Part shown: piece after piece, positions 51,894 through 59,972 of the stretch
Position numbering within the stretch: position 1 is the stretch's first letter
Layout of the letters: every line of letters starts with the position of its first letter
Assembly: GCF_003943735.1 (NCBI RefSeq)
Contig: NZ_RJMV01000008.1
Span: 18,915 to 82,914, forward strand
DNA length: 64,000 nt
Direction: 5' to 3'
Source: Streptococcus sanguinis
GTDB lineage: Bacteria > Bacillota > Bacilli > Lactobacillales > Streptococcaceae
The notes under the pieces: generated by a model
Database searches by the model: none
Told to the model about the DNA's origin: nothing
What the model saw: only the letters and a program-made list of their open reading frames with translations
Position numbers and translations under genes: made by a program

Positions 51894-51911
51894 AGAGCCC
51901 TATCGGACTCT
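51894..51911 (-). terminator. Terminator of the S24-UmuC cassette
   Basis: AGAGCCC (51894-51900) pairs with GGACTCT (51905-51911) with one wobble pair, followed by six T on the minus strand. It ends the transcript of the four genes from 54654 to 51911. Confidence 0.7.
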
Positions 51912-52201
51912 TACAAATTAAAACAATGTCTCTGATATTCATACTGCCTAATCCCACTACTATCTTTGTTCATCTTGATAGAAAAAACAAAGTAATGATC
52001 ACGATTGTCTAAAGATTTGCTTTTGTTTAATTTAAAATAATGTTTCTGAGACATAGCCATGGTGCGTAAAATATCATCAGTGATAAATGTTAATGGTATA
52101 TCTAAAGCAGAATACTTGTAAAAATCTGACTCAAACCTTAAATAAGAATCAGAAAAATAATCTAGCTGTAATTTATCATCATATAATTCTTTACGATTCA
52201 T
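51911..52201 (-). CDS. Conserved hypothetical protein of streptococcal ICEs (DUF5960-like)
   Basis: This 96-residue protein is rich in Tyr, Phe, Asp and Ser with no membrane segment. It begins M-N-R-K-E-L-Y-D-D-K. It resembles a small family (DUF5960, recalled) that follows umuC-like genes in streptococcal mobile elements. Its start overlaps the YolD-like gene by 11 nt, so it is translated from the same mRNA and is probably part of the DNA damage cassette. Function unknown. Confidence 0.55.
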   Translation of the reverse strand: MNRKELYDDKLQLDYFSDSYLRFESDFYKYSALDIPLTFITDDILRTMAMSQKHYFKLNKSKSLDNRDHYFVFSIKMNKDSSGIRQYEYQRHCFNL

Positions 52202-52556
52202 ATAAATCTACCCCTTCTATCTGTATATCGAGTATATCTCCCCATCTTAATCGAAGAAAACCAGAGTCTGATTTAATGGATATAGACTCTCTCCCAATCT
52301 CTTTAACAATACCCGATACTACTTTTCTTCTATTTGAGAGCTTACAAACAAAAGTTGCTGGGAATACATTCGTATAAAGTTGACGAACAAATAGAACTTT
52401 CTCTTCCATTGATAGGGAAATGGAGATGTCTTCTCTATTTTTTTCTTCCCAAAGAGAACTGGAATGTTCTGACAAAAAGAATCCCATCCACTTAGCCATC
52501 CCACGGTCTTGATACTCTCTTGCAGACAAAAAAGGTAAATAAGAACGATTCATCAT
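52191..52556 (-). CDS. YolD-like family protein
   Basis: This 121-residue protein fits the YolD-like family, with D-R-G-M-A-K-W-M-G-F-F-L-S-E-H near residue 17. YolD-like proteins are encoded beside UvrX/UmuC-type polymerases and are thought to act with them. The start overlaps the polymerase stop by 4 nt (ATGA), which gives tight translational coupling. Confidence 0.7.
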   Translation of the reverse strand: MMNRSYLPFLSAREYQDRGMAKWMGFFLSEHSSSLWEEKNREDISISLSMEEKVLFVRQLYTNVFPATFVCKLSNRRKVVSGIVKEIGRESISIKSDSGFLRLRWGDILDIQIEGVDLYES

Positions 52557-53968
52557 TTTAGTCCATCTAATCCTCCAGCTGAATGACCACCAATGAGTTT
52601 ACTTCTTGCGATTGTTCTAGAAGCTTGATCCAGGGCATTCCCTTTCAATAGTGAAGTAAAACCAAATTCTGTTCGAATAGCATCAATTGCGGACTGGAGC
52701 CTTTCTTCTTTTTCTATTTTCTCAACATCATCAAATAATGAAATCAATCCAAATGATTCATCTACTAAACCTGAATAGCTCACTGCAACACTTCTGATAG
52801 CTCCTGAAGTATATTTAGTGTGAAATAACTTTAAAACATAGTTTGTAAGTAGTGCTGTTTGATTGGTTGGTTCAATCTTCATTTGAGTATGAATAGATCG
52901 TTTCTGTTCCACTTTAGAATACCCTAAGTGTATAGAAACTACAGTTGCTTTCTTACCAGCTCTTCTCAATCTAACTGCAACTTGTTCTGCCATCTCACGA
53001 AGTATGATTTCAATATCTCTTTGTTTGACATAATCTCTAGGTAAAACTTGAGAGTTCCCTATTCCTTTTGACTTTGGCTTATAAGGTTTATGAACATTAC
53101 TTTCATCAATCCCATTAGCATGAAACCATAACTCTAAGCCCATGATACCAAGCTCTTTTTTAATCAAGTCAGGATTAGCCTTAGCTAATTCTTTAATCGA
53201 AAAGATACCTAAACTATGTAATCTCTTCTCCATCCGATTCCCAATTCCCCAGAAATCTGTCATTTTAGGGATAGACCATACTTTCTTTTCAACATCTTCA
53301 TAGGACCAATTGGCTCTCATTGTCGGAGTCTTTTTAGCTTCATTATCTAGTGCTAACTTTGCTAATAAGGGATTGGCATTAGACATACCAACCGTTGAAT
53401 AGATTCCTGTTTTTCTCCAAATCTTTTTTTGAATAGCAGCTGAGATGATGTCTAACTTATCTTTTCGACTAATACTTTTATCAGGCACAAAATAATTTAA
53501 TGAACTTGTTAAATCAATAAAACCTTCATCAATTGAGTAGGGATAAATATCGTCTGGTGCTGCAAAATCTTGAAAGATTTTTTGAATCTCCATATTGACT
53601 GCAATATAAGTATCCATTCTCGGAGGAACAATCACTGTTGATTTTGCCCACTCTTCTATATAACGGACATAGTCTATCGTTGTCGGTAACCCTTGCTTTC
53701 TAGCATTATAGTAAGAGAACTTTCTAGTCTTTACATCAAATGGTAAATCATAGGAACGTCCAACATTTGATTTCCCAAATACCTTCTTAAACATAGGAGA
53801 GGAGGCAAGAATTAAACCCGCAGAATTATCTGCACGACTCATAACACAAAGTGAAGTCTTAAGTGGATGCAGGCCTCTATCTACACATTCTACACTTGCG
53901 TAAAAAGATTTCATATCAATAAAGGCAATGTCGCTTTTAGGTTCGAGACTATAATCAAACCAAGTCAT
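52553..53968 (-). CDS. Y-family translesion DNA polymerase (UmuC/UvrX-like)
   Basis: This 471-residue polymerase has the N-terminal F-I-D-M-K-S-F-Y-A-S-V-E motif with the first catalytic Asp and the S-I-D-E-G-F-I-D motif with the Asp-Glu pair near residue 148. Helix-hairpin-helix (W-G-I-G-N-R) and little-finger regions follow. Such enzymes copy damaged DNA and cause mutations. It starts 2 nt after the S24 repressor stop and is therefore co-expressed with its regulator. A UmuC-type gene is known from Tn5252. Confidence 0.92.
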   Translation of the reverse strand: MTWFDYSLEPKSDIAFIDMKSFYASVECVDRGLHPLKTSLCVMSRADNSAGLILASSPMFKKVFGKSNVGRSYDLPFDVKTRKFSYYNARKQGLPTTIDYVRYIEEWAKSTVIVPPRMDTYIAVNMEIQKIFQDFAAPDDIYPYSIDEGFIDLTSSLNYFVPDKSISRKDKLDIISAAIQKKIWRKTGIYSTVGMSNANPLLAKLALDNEAKKTPTMRANWSYEDVEKKVWSIPKMTDFWGIGNRMEKRLHSLGIFSIKELAKANPDLIKKELGIMGLELWFHANGIDESNVHKPYKPKSKGIGNSQVLPRDYVKQRDIEIILREMAEQVAVRLRRAGKKATVVSIHLGYSKVEQKRSIHTQMKIEPTNQTALLTNYVLKLFHTKYTSGAIRSVAVSYSGLVDESFGLISLFDDVEKIEKEERLQSAIDAIRTEFGFTSLLKGNALDQASRTIARSKLIGGHSAGGLDGLK

Positions 53969-53970
53969 AC

Positions 53971-54654
53971 TCAGTCCTCTAAAGGCATAAAGTTTCCAAC
54001 AATTTTCCCTATGATACGAGGATTCTCATCATAAGGCGCAAACTTATCTGAATAGTTTCGATTGAGTGAAACTAAACGAAGTCCATTTTCTTCACGATAC
54101 ACTTTCTTGATATAGGTTTGACCATCCCAATCGATGGCATAGATAGCTCCATCATAATCAAATCCTGTTTGCTTAATAAGGGCTACAGAACCATTTTCAT
54201 ATGTCGGTTCCATTGAATTACCAAACACCCATGATGCAAAGTCATAATCAAATTGATGATTGAAGTAAACTGTATCGTAATTACCATCATCAAAGTAAGC
54301 TGTTCCTGTACCAGCTGATAATTTTTCATAGACCTTATAAGCAAATCGTTCAGAAACTTCTACAACTTTAGAGTTTTGATTGTTCAATAATTCTTTTGCA
54401 TAATGAAGTGTCGCTTTTTGATTCTTTTCAGTTAGCTTGAGATAAGTTTCAACTATTTCATACTCTGATTCAAAATATCGAGGATCAACATTCAAAATCT
54501 GACTCAATTTGGTTAGATTGTTTTGATTAGGCTTTGTTTTACCTAATTCCCAATTAAAGTATGAAGCTCTACTGATTCCCAAACTGGATGCAAGTTGAGA
54601 TTGTGATAACCCCTGACTTTCTCTTTTTTCTTTTAATTTAATAGGTGAAAACAT
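53971..54654 (-). CDS. LexA/HdiR-like repressor with S24 self-cleavage domain
   Basis: This 227-residue protein has an N-terminal XRE helix-turn-helix (L-S-Q-S-Q-L-A-S-S-L-G-I-S-R-A-S-Y) and a C-terminal S24 peptidase domain with Ser147 (G-N-S-M-E-P) and a Lys near 183, plus a likely cleavage site A-G in L-S-A-G-T-G. DNA damage and RecA would trigger self-cleavage and release the polymerase operon. The frame is open to 54735, but the ATG at 54654 has AAAGGAG just upstream. An operator lies over its own promoter. Confidence 0.88.
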   Translation of the reverse strand: MFSPIKLKEKRESQGLSQSQLASSLGISRASYFNWELGKTKPNQNNLTKLSQILNVDPRYFESEYEIVETYLKLTEKNQKATLHYAKELLNNQNSKVVEVSERFAYKVYEKLSAGTGTAYFDDGNYDTVYFNHQFDYDFASWVFGNSMEPTYENGSVALIKQTGFDYDGAIYAIDWDGQTYIKKVYREENGLRLVSLNRNYSDKFAPYDENPRIIGKIVGNFMPLED

Positions 54655-54664
54655 TTGTTCTCCT

Positions 54665-54717
54665 TTTGTAAGTTTATTAACTAACAAAAGAATACCATAG
54701 CTGCTGGAAAAAATCAA
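54665..54717 (-). promoter_or_regulatory. Promoter and operator of the S24-UmuC cassette
   Basis: Minus-strand TTGATT (54717-54712) and TATTCT (54694-54689) are 17 nt apart. Directly after the -10 lies the near-perfect inverted repeat TTTGTAAGTT-TATT-AACTAACAAA (54665-54688, one mismatch). Its position over the start of transcription fits autorepression by the S24 protein. Confidence 0.65.
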
Positions 54718-54854
54718 GAGTTTAATAATCCCCAAGATTTAAAATAATCATAAACTACTCTAAATTCGTACTTATATTGTTAGGAAATCATCACTGAAGA
54801 ATGCTAAAACTTTTGAAAAAATATGAAGAACAAGAAGATAGAGAATATAAAAAA

Positions 54855-54881
54855 GGATCGTTATTTTTTAATTGACGATCC
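54855..54881. terminator. Terminator of pezAT
   Basis: GGATCGT (54855-54861) pairs with ACGATCC (54875-54881), followed by a run of T on the minus strand. Confidence 0.8.
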
Positions 54882-54908
54882 AATAGACTTTATTTTAAAA
54901 ATCTAACT

Positions 54909-55679
54909 CTACAAACCATTTCGATTAGTTAAATCTTTCAATCTTTCTTCTCCTGATTTAAGCATATCCTTCTCTACTTGATTCCATTCTCCAAATAGTA
55001 AGTCATGAAGAACGGTTGCTGCTGAAGTTGTATTTTCTTTTGAATCATATACACAACTTCTATCTCGTTGGTAAATTTGAATTCTTTCAAAGATAGCTAC
55101 TTCTTCCAATTGTCGTGTATTATCAACTAAATGATTTACAATGAAATCATGATGTTCTTTTGGAGTTGCGCGTGCTTGATTTGGATTGATAGCGTACAGT
55201 TCTTCGTATCGGATAAGGGTGCTCAGATAGGACAGCTTAGGCTTTGTCGCAATCAAGGCTAATTGTACTTCATATCCCTTATTTTTCAAGAGTTGTGCTG
55301 TTTTCTTTGGAACATCAACCGTTCGTAAAGTTCCCTCTATCAAAAGATTGTATCCCAAATGACTCAATTCTGTTACTAAAGACTCTACCATTTTACCCGC
55401 AAAATCTTTGGTGTATTCAACACTATCTTTGCCATATTCTTGCTGCAGTTCTAAATAGTGTGGATGTTGAGAGCGAAAACTATCGCCATCTATGATAACA
55501 ATATTTCCTTGAAATTCTTTCTGTTTAATACGATGAATTGTAGTCTTACCAGCTCCACTTTGCCCTCCAAGCAAAATCGCTATAGGTTGCTTACTGGATT
55601 TTTTTCCTCTTGTCAGTGAGCGAACGTTCCGAGCTAAAGCATGTTTGAATGCACTATCGGTATAATCTTGGATTTCCAT
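54909..55679 (-). CDS. pezT: Toxin PezT (zeta-toxin family UDP-N-acetylglucosamine kinase)
   Basis: This 256-residue zeta toxin has the Walker A motif G-G-Q-S-G-A-G-K-T-T near residue 38 and the I-I-D-G-D-S-F-R segment that binds the sugar nucleotide. Free zeta/PezT phosphorylates UDP-N-acetylglucosamine and blocks cell-wall synthesis. The start overlaps the pezA stop by 1 nt. It should stabilise the element in its host by killing cells that lose it. A terminator follows. Confidence 0.92.
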   Translation of the reverse strand: MEIQDYTDSAFKHALARNVRSLTRGKKSSKQPIAILLGGQSGAGKTTIHRIKQKEFQGNIVIIDGDSFRSQHPHYLELQQEYGKDSVEYTKDFAGKMVESLVTELSHLGYNLLIEGTLRTVDVPKKTAQLLKNKGYEVQLALIATKPKLSYLSTLIRYEELYAINPNQARATPKEHHDFIVNHLVDNTRQLEEVAIFERIQIYQRDRSCVYDSKENTTSAATVLHDLLFGEWNQVEKDMLKSGEERLKDLTNRNGL

Positions 55680-56155
55680 TAGGCTACCATCCGTTTTTCA
55701 GATATCTCTAACATACGTTCAATTCCATCCAAATAGCCACTATATCTCTCTATTTCATCAAAAGTTTCTACTAGATAGATATTCGTATGAATCAAATCAG
55801 ATAGATCATCACTCATTAAAATCCAAGGATTAGATTCATCATCAATGCCAATTCCCTGACTATCTTGATAACGATAGAGTCGAGATAATAGATTAGCACC
55901 TCTTTCTTTCACAATTTCAATTTTTAAAGTTAATTCATAATCTTCAACAGGATTGAGCATTTTATCTTCTCCAACAATATCGACATAAGATACATTAAAC
56001 TTCTGGCAAATGATATCTATTAGTTCCGTAGAGACTGAACTCGTTCCATTTTCATACCGGCTCAAGCTATTTCGAGAAATTCCTACAATTCGGGCAAAGT
56101 CGTCTTGTGTTAAGTCATGTGTTTTACGTAAGGATTTTATGTTCTTTCCAATCAT
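55679..56155 (-). CDS. pezA: Antitoxin PezA (XRE helix-turn-helix)
   Basis: This 158-residue antitoxin has an N-terminal XRE domain (L-T-Q-D-D-F-A-R-I-V-G-I-S-R-N-S-L-S-R-Y) that represses its own operon and a C-terminal helical domain that binds and blocks PezT. The 158-residue length matches the pneumococcal protein. The promoter region upstream carries two palindromes (56174-56188 and 56206-56221) as expected for autorepression. Confidence 0.92.
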   Translation of the reverse strand: MIGKNIKSLRKTHDLTQDDFARIVGISRNSLSRYENGTSSVSTELIDIICQKFNVSYVDIVGEDKMLNPVEDYELTLKIEIVKERGANLLSRLYRYQDSQGIGIDDESNPWILMSDDLSDLIHTNIYLVETFDEIERYSGYLDGIERMLEISEKRMVA

Positions 56156-56173
56156 GGCAAACTCCTTTATTTT

Positions 56174-56221
56174 TATAATTCAATTATAGCATAAAAAAGT
56201 ATAACGCACCAATTTTGGTGC
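56174..56221 (-). promoter_or_regulatory. Promoter and palindromes of pezAT
   Basis: The minus strand reads TTGGTG (56212-56207), 18 nt, then the extended -10 TGCTATAAT (56191-56183). The perfect palindrome TATAATTCAATTATA (56174-56188) covers the -10. GCACCAATTTTGGTGC (56206-56221) covers the -35 and is a perfect 16-nt palindrome. PezA binding to one or both is likely. Confidence 0.7.
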
Positions 56222-56222
56222 A

Positions 56223-56495
56223 TTATTGACTATTTTTCCTAAATCTCTCTAAATTCTTCTCCAATTGTTCCTTATGAAGTTGATTCTTAGCTTCCTTTAA
56301 TGTGTCGTCCAATGTTTCTTCCCTATAAATTGATTCTGTTTTTAGTTGTTCTGATTCTTGTTCTGGAGTGAAAATGATATCTAGCAGTCGGTCTATTTTT
56401 TCAAGATCTTGGACAGACATATCAGATAGTCGATGAATTAGCTTCTTAAATACATCACTATTGTCTTGATTTTTCTTAAAAAATGTTGTAAACAT
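56223..56495 (-). CDS. Hypothetical ICE protein
   Basis: This 90-residue, highly charged, mostly helical protein starts M-F-T-T-F-F-K-K-N and contains a predicted coiled-coil C-terminal half rich in Glu and Lys. I do not recognise the family. It is the last of a run of small genes (57146 to 56223) with overlaps or short gaps and ends next to the pezA palindrome. Confidence 0.6.
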   Translation of the reverse strand: MFTTFFKKNQDNSDVFKKLIHRLSDMSVQDLEKIDRLLDIIFTPEQESEQLKTESIYREETLDDTLKEAKNQLHKEQLEKNLERFRKNSQ

Positions 56496-56532
56496 CTATA
56501 ACCTCTCAAAAAAAGCAGCCTATCAGGACTGC

Positions 56533-56916
56533 TTAGTGTAATTCGGAAATCGCATCGTAAATGGACTGCAATTTCTTATTGTCTTTATTCTTTGTGTCAA
56601 TCAACGTATGTAGCTCTTCAATTTTCTTTTGACTACTTTGAATATCGCTATTGTTATCCGCAATCAGTCTTTTAAGATGTTGCTGATAACTTGTAGTGAT
56701 ATCTGTCTCTTTTCCTGTTCTAACCTCTGTAACTTTGGGTTTAGAACTAGAATTTGATTCCGTCACAGGTGCTTGTTTACGCTTTTGAAAAGCTGCTTCA
56801 TAATTTACATCATTACCTCCTTGATGATTACCAAATAAGGCCGCAATTTTATCTGGATCTTCTTGATTTTCTGATTTACTTTCTAATGGTTGATTAAAAT
56901 TCCAATCTTTTGTCAT
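56533..56916 (-). CDS. Hypothetical ICE protein with C-terminal coiled coil
   Basis: This 127-residue soluble protein has a polar, probably disordered N-terminal half (Gln, Asn, Ser, Lys) and a helical C-terminal half (about 80-125) with heptad-like hydrophobic spacing. It starts inside the stop codon of the preceding gene (4-nt overlap). It resembles uncharacterised proteins of Tn5252-like elements. No function can be given. Confidence 0.6.
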   Translation of the reverse strand: MTKDWNFNQPLESKSENQEDPDKIAALFGNHQGGNDVNYEAAFQKRKQAPVTESNSSSKPKVTEVRTGKETDITTSYQQHLKRLIADNNSDIQSSQKKIEELHTLIDTKNKDNKKLQSIYDAISELH

Positions 56917-57146
56917 TCACTCATTTCATCCTTTCTAAATTCAGAATCATCGAATTGTCTTTCTCTACCGAAGGCATGGTCAAGAGCTTCTTCAAAACTC
57001 ATGTGACTAATGCTTTGACGTCTTTTGAACGTCGCAAACATCGCTGTCTCCAGTTGCTCTTTGTAAGCAGCTAGTTTTTCTGTCTCTCTTGCTACCTTAC
57101 TTTCTTGCCTAGTGACCTTTTCTTCTAAGCGTTCAATAATGGTCAT
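56913..57146 (-). CDS. Hypothetical ICE protein (DUF5965-like)
   Basis: This 77-residue charged protein starts M-T-I-I-E-R-L-E-E-K-V-T and contains an N-terminal coiled coil followed by M-S-F-E-E-A-L-D-H-A-F-G. The pattern recalls a small DUF5965 family of streptococcal ICEs, but this is uncertain. Its position in the small-gene operon, 50 nt after the toprim gene, is the only functional hint. Confidence 0.55.
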   Translation of the reverse strand: MTIIERLEEKVTRQESKVARETEKLAAYKEQLETAMFATFKRRQSISHMSFEEALDHAFGRERQFDDSEFRKDEMSE

Positions 57147-57196
57147 ATACGATCCTCCTTCATTCTAATATTAGCTAAAACGTCTTGATTTTGTTA

Positions 57197-58282
57197 TCAC
57201 AATTCTAAACATTGAGAGGTTTGTCTTACTGGTTGATTCCTCAATGTATCTTTTGCATTCTCGATCATCAATTGTAAATCTGATTTCTTTTCTCTAAGGA
57301 CATCATTCCAGTCTACTTTTTCTTTCCCAGATTCATTATCAGGGAAATCCAGGAAAACAGGAAATCCTGATTGAGATAACTTATCAGAAAAATCTTTTCC
57401 TGCATCATCACAATCTACCGCAAGTGTCAATAAATCAGGATGATTATCAAAATAGCTGGTGGTATCACGAATTGTATTGATTAAAGGCAATAACTTTGAA
57501 GGTATTACTGTATCCAAAAATTCCAACTTCTGATTTTCTTCAGCTATCAGTCGTAAAGTTTGATAAGCAACAACAGACCTTTTTAATCCTTCCATAGATA
57601 CCAAGCGAACATCTGATAGACTTTGTTGATGCAGTTCGTAATAGCTCATCAAGTCGATGAACGATTCACAAAAGACCAGTCTATTTGGTTTACCAATGTC
57701 AAAGGATATTCCAACATGTCCATGGCTTCCTTTTAGAATCGTTTTTAACCTCTTTCTAGGAAGAGAGTGATTCTTATATATCCCTTGTAAGCTTGCTGCC
57801 TGCAGTTTGTGACGATGATCAAAGCTTTTAAAAACAATAACAGGTTCAACAGTTTCATTTGTTTTCCAACTAGCTTGTGCTATCAAACCTTGTTGAATCA
57901 TCTTTTCTATGATTTCTTCTGAGATTCCTCTACATTTTGTTAAGTAATATCTGGCCAGACTACAGTTAGAATCTTCTACTCTCTTTAAAGGATAATAAAA
58001 TGGTCTCTCTCTTTTTTCTTGAACAGCTTCTTTTTGAAAAGGTTCTTCAGAAAGAAAAGCTAGAGCTTCTTTAAAAGAGATTCCCTTAACAAGTCGAACA
58101 AAATCAATAACATCACCTTGAATATCTCTTGAAAACCATTTAAAAGTATTGGTAGTAGAAAAAATTCGGAATGAATCGTGTTCAGGATGTTCATAGACAC
58201 GGTTAGAAACTTGTTTAAAGGAGATACCTAAACGATTGGCTACATCAAGAATTGAAATTTGCTTACATTCTTCTATTTCCAT
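57197..58282 (-). CDS. DUF3991/toprim domain protein, primase-like
   Basis: This 361-residue protein has an N-terminal CHC2-like/DUF3991 part (I-L-D-V-A-N-R-L-G-I near residue 12, F-K-W-F-S-R-D then G-D-V-I-D-F-V) and a toprim core. The core acidic residues lie in L-V-F-C-E-S-F-I-D and L-A-V-D-C-D-D-A-G. It may prime the transferred strand or act in element replication. The first zinc-finger cysteines are absent, so it is not a normal DnaG. It lies 9 nt after the conjugation membrane protein gene. Confidence 0.75.
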   Translation of the reverse strand: MEIEECKQISILDVANRLGISFKQVSNRVYEHPEHDSFRIFSTTNTFKWFSRDIQGDVIDFVRLVKGISFKEALAFLSEEPFQKEAVQEKRERPFYYPLKRVEDSNCSLARYYLTKCRGISEEIIEKMIQQGLIAQASWKTNETVEPVIVFKSFDHRHKLQAASLQGIYKNHSLPRKRLKTILKGSHGHVGISFDIGKPNRLVFCESFIDLMSYYELHQQSLSDVRLVSMEGLKRSVVAYQTLRLIAEENQKLEFLDTVIPSKLLPLINTIRDTTSYFDNHPDLLTLAVDCDDAGKDFSDKLSQSGFPVFLDFPDNESGKEKVDWNDVLREKKSDLQLMIENAKDTLRNQPVRQTSQCLEL

Positions 58283-58291
58283 GCAATATCA

Positions 58292-58933
58292 TCATTTTGT
58301 CGTAGTATTTGGCAGTGATGGTATTGATGATGATTCTTCTAAAGTTTTAGGAGTGGCCTTATCTAAATCATCTAACCCAGATTTCCAAACCTGCACTTGA
58401 TTGACCAATAACTTACCTGGTAGTTTCGAATAAGACAACTTAACCGTTCTGGTTTCTGTCTGATTGGTCTTTGATTGGTTGGCATTCTTTAAATCGGATA
58501 CATAGGTTACATTATAAGAGACCATGGCAATGGCTTGATTCGTAGTCTGATTGACAAAAATATCAGCTTTTTCAAAATGATAATCCAAAATATAGTCCTT
58601 ATACACTTGGTTCATGGCATCGTTTTGACTTGTCAATTCTTGAGAATAAGCTGATTCAGTCATATAAGGTTGAATACGTGTATTATTTTCTCCGAGCTTT
58701 TCTTTCGTATAGTACTGTGTCAAAAATTCTTTTACAGTATCTGATGACAAAATGCTGGCTTTATCTTCTGCTTGTTTATCCTCTACAAGTTTAGCTGCAG
58801 CCAATTCGATTTCTTTGCGACTTTGTTTAGCAGTAGAATGTTGACCAACAGTATATCCCATCATGAGAATAAAGCTAGTCGCGGCTACTGCTCCAACACT
58901 AATTAAGGCTTTAGTTTTGACTTTATTTAACAT
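58292..58933 (-). CDS. Single-pass conjugation-associated membrane protein
   Basis: This 213-residue protein has one N-terminal membrane segment (about 10-30) and an extracellular domain of about 180 residues with an N-terminal helix, beta-rich centre and a polar Ser/Thr/Pro tail. The layout recalls the VirB8/TcpC type of scaffolding proteins of transfer systems, but I cannot see a decisive motif. It stands in the same transcription unit as the toprim gene. Confidence 0.6.
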   Translation of the reverse strand: MLNKVKTKALISVGAVAATSFILMMGYTVGQHSTAKQSRKEIELAAAKLVEDKQAEDKASILSSDTVKEFLTQYYTKEKLGENNTRIQPYMTESAYSQELTSQNDAMNQVYKDYILDYHFEKADIFVNQTTNQAIAMVSYNVTYVSDLKNANQSKTNQTETRTVKLSYSKLPGKLLVNQVQVWKSGLDDLDKATPKTLEESSSIPSLPNTTTK

Positions 58934-59092
58934 CTTAGACCTTCTTTCTATAAAAACTAGGTCAAGAATAACAAAAAGGACTTGTAAGTTTTATCACACC
59001 TTAACGAAAGGTGATTCCTACATTTCAGGCGCAAAATCGTACAGTTCAGAGAAAAAAATCAAAACTAGATGTCTTCATCTTATAATGTAACT

Positions 59093-59290
59093 ATGAAAAA
59101 TTTAAAAGAAGAAAATTTGAGAAGAGCTCTTTCTCATATTGAACGCCATAAACAAGCCATAAATACAAGTAATAATAGTGAGGATAAAAATTATCATAAA
59201 TTATTACTCCAATTTAGCTATGATGTATATGAAAGAATCAAGGCAAATAAAAAACCCTATCCGAATTTAGATTCAGATAAAGTTTTTTAA
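59093..59290 (+). CDS. Small hypothetical protein on the opposite strand
   Basis: This 65-residue Lys/Asn-rich helical protein (start M-K-N-L-K-E-E-N-L-R) is the only plus-strand gene candidate inside the element. A TATAAT lies at 59078-59083, about 10 nt before the ATG, so it could be leaderless; no Shine-Dalgarno is visible. AAAAAAC and GTTTTTT near its end could form a terminator with the convergent gene. The frame extends 8 codons further upstream to 59069. Not a recognised family; chance is possible. Confidence 0.4.
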   Translation: MKNLKEENLRRALSHIERHKQAINTSNNSEDKNYHKLLLQFSYDVYERIKANKKPYPNLDSDKVF

Positions 59291-59303
59291 CCATCTAACA
59301 AGT

Positions 59304-59600
59304 TTACATACTTTCCTTAGTTTTGGAGTTTATGAAACGCCAACTGAATCCTAGAACCAACATCAGATTGATGAAAAGGTACACAGCCGTAAAACTAGTT
59401 AAACCATGTTGCCTGATATCATCAAAGTATAAAGTCGGTTCAGTAAAGAACAAATAAATTCCATAGACCTCCACGAAAATAAGAAAACTGATAAAACCAA
59501 TAAGGAAAAGTCCACTGGCAATAAGAAAGAGTCTCCATAAAAGAATGAGAATTCCTCCTACTGCTAAAAAAATTACTGGGATAAGGAGTAAATCATTCAT
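59304..59600 (-). CDS. Small membrane protein
   Basis: This 98-residue protein has three predicted membrane helices (about 5-25, 27-50 and 70-92) and no recognised domain. The frame is open to a TTG at 59621 but the ATG at 59600 has GGAAGGAG upstream, a far better start. It follows the 94-residue protein gene with 13 nt between stop and start. Such small multi-helix proteins occur in ICE transfer regions. Function unknown. Confidence 0.65.
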   Translation of the reverse strand: MNDLLLIPVIFLAVGGILILLWRLFLIASGLFLIGFISFLIFVEVYGIYLFFTEPTLYFDDIRQHGLTSFTAVYLFINLMLVLGFSWRFINSKTKESM

Positions 59601-59613
59601 GACTTTCTCCTTC

Positions 59614-59898
59614 CTAATCAATCAATTGACGATAATGGGTGGCAAGAGAGGAATCAAATTCCTCTAGCTTTTGAACTAAGTCCAAATACTCCTCTTTTTC
59701 ATGCTCTTCAAAGTCCACACCTCGATGATTCTGAAGAGAGATTTCCAATTGGCTAGTGAGTTCTCGTATAGAAAAGCTGTAATCCCCCGTCACTTCCTCA
59801 TAATGTTCTTTTAACTCCTTGTAGGCTTGGTATTCTTCAGGCGTTTGAAATCCCTGTACCAAAGCCTCTTCTAATTGATAATAGGTATCTTCCATCAT
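59614..59898 (-). CDS. Hypothetical ICE protein
   Basis: This 94-residue acidic, helical, Glu/Tyr-rich soluble protein has no recognised domain. It begins M-M-E-D-T-Y-Y-Q and carries regular Leu and Glu spacing that suggests coiled-coil or helical-bundle structure. It lies 74 nt downstream of the helicase stop and just before the small membrane protein, on the same strand. Confidence 0.6.
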   Translation of the reverse strand: MMEDTYYQLEEALVQGFQTPEEYQAYKELKEHYEEVTGDYSFSIRELTSQLEISLQNHRGVDFEEHEKEEYLDLVQKLEEFDSSLATHYRQLID

Positions 59899-59972
59899 AA
59901 TCGTTACCTCGTTTCTTTCTATCTTTATTCTACCGCGCTTTTCATTTCTTGTCCGCTATTTGTATCTATTTT

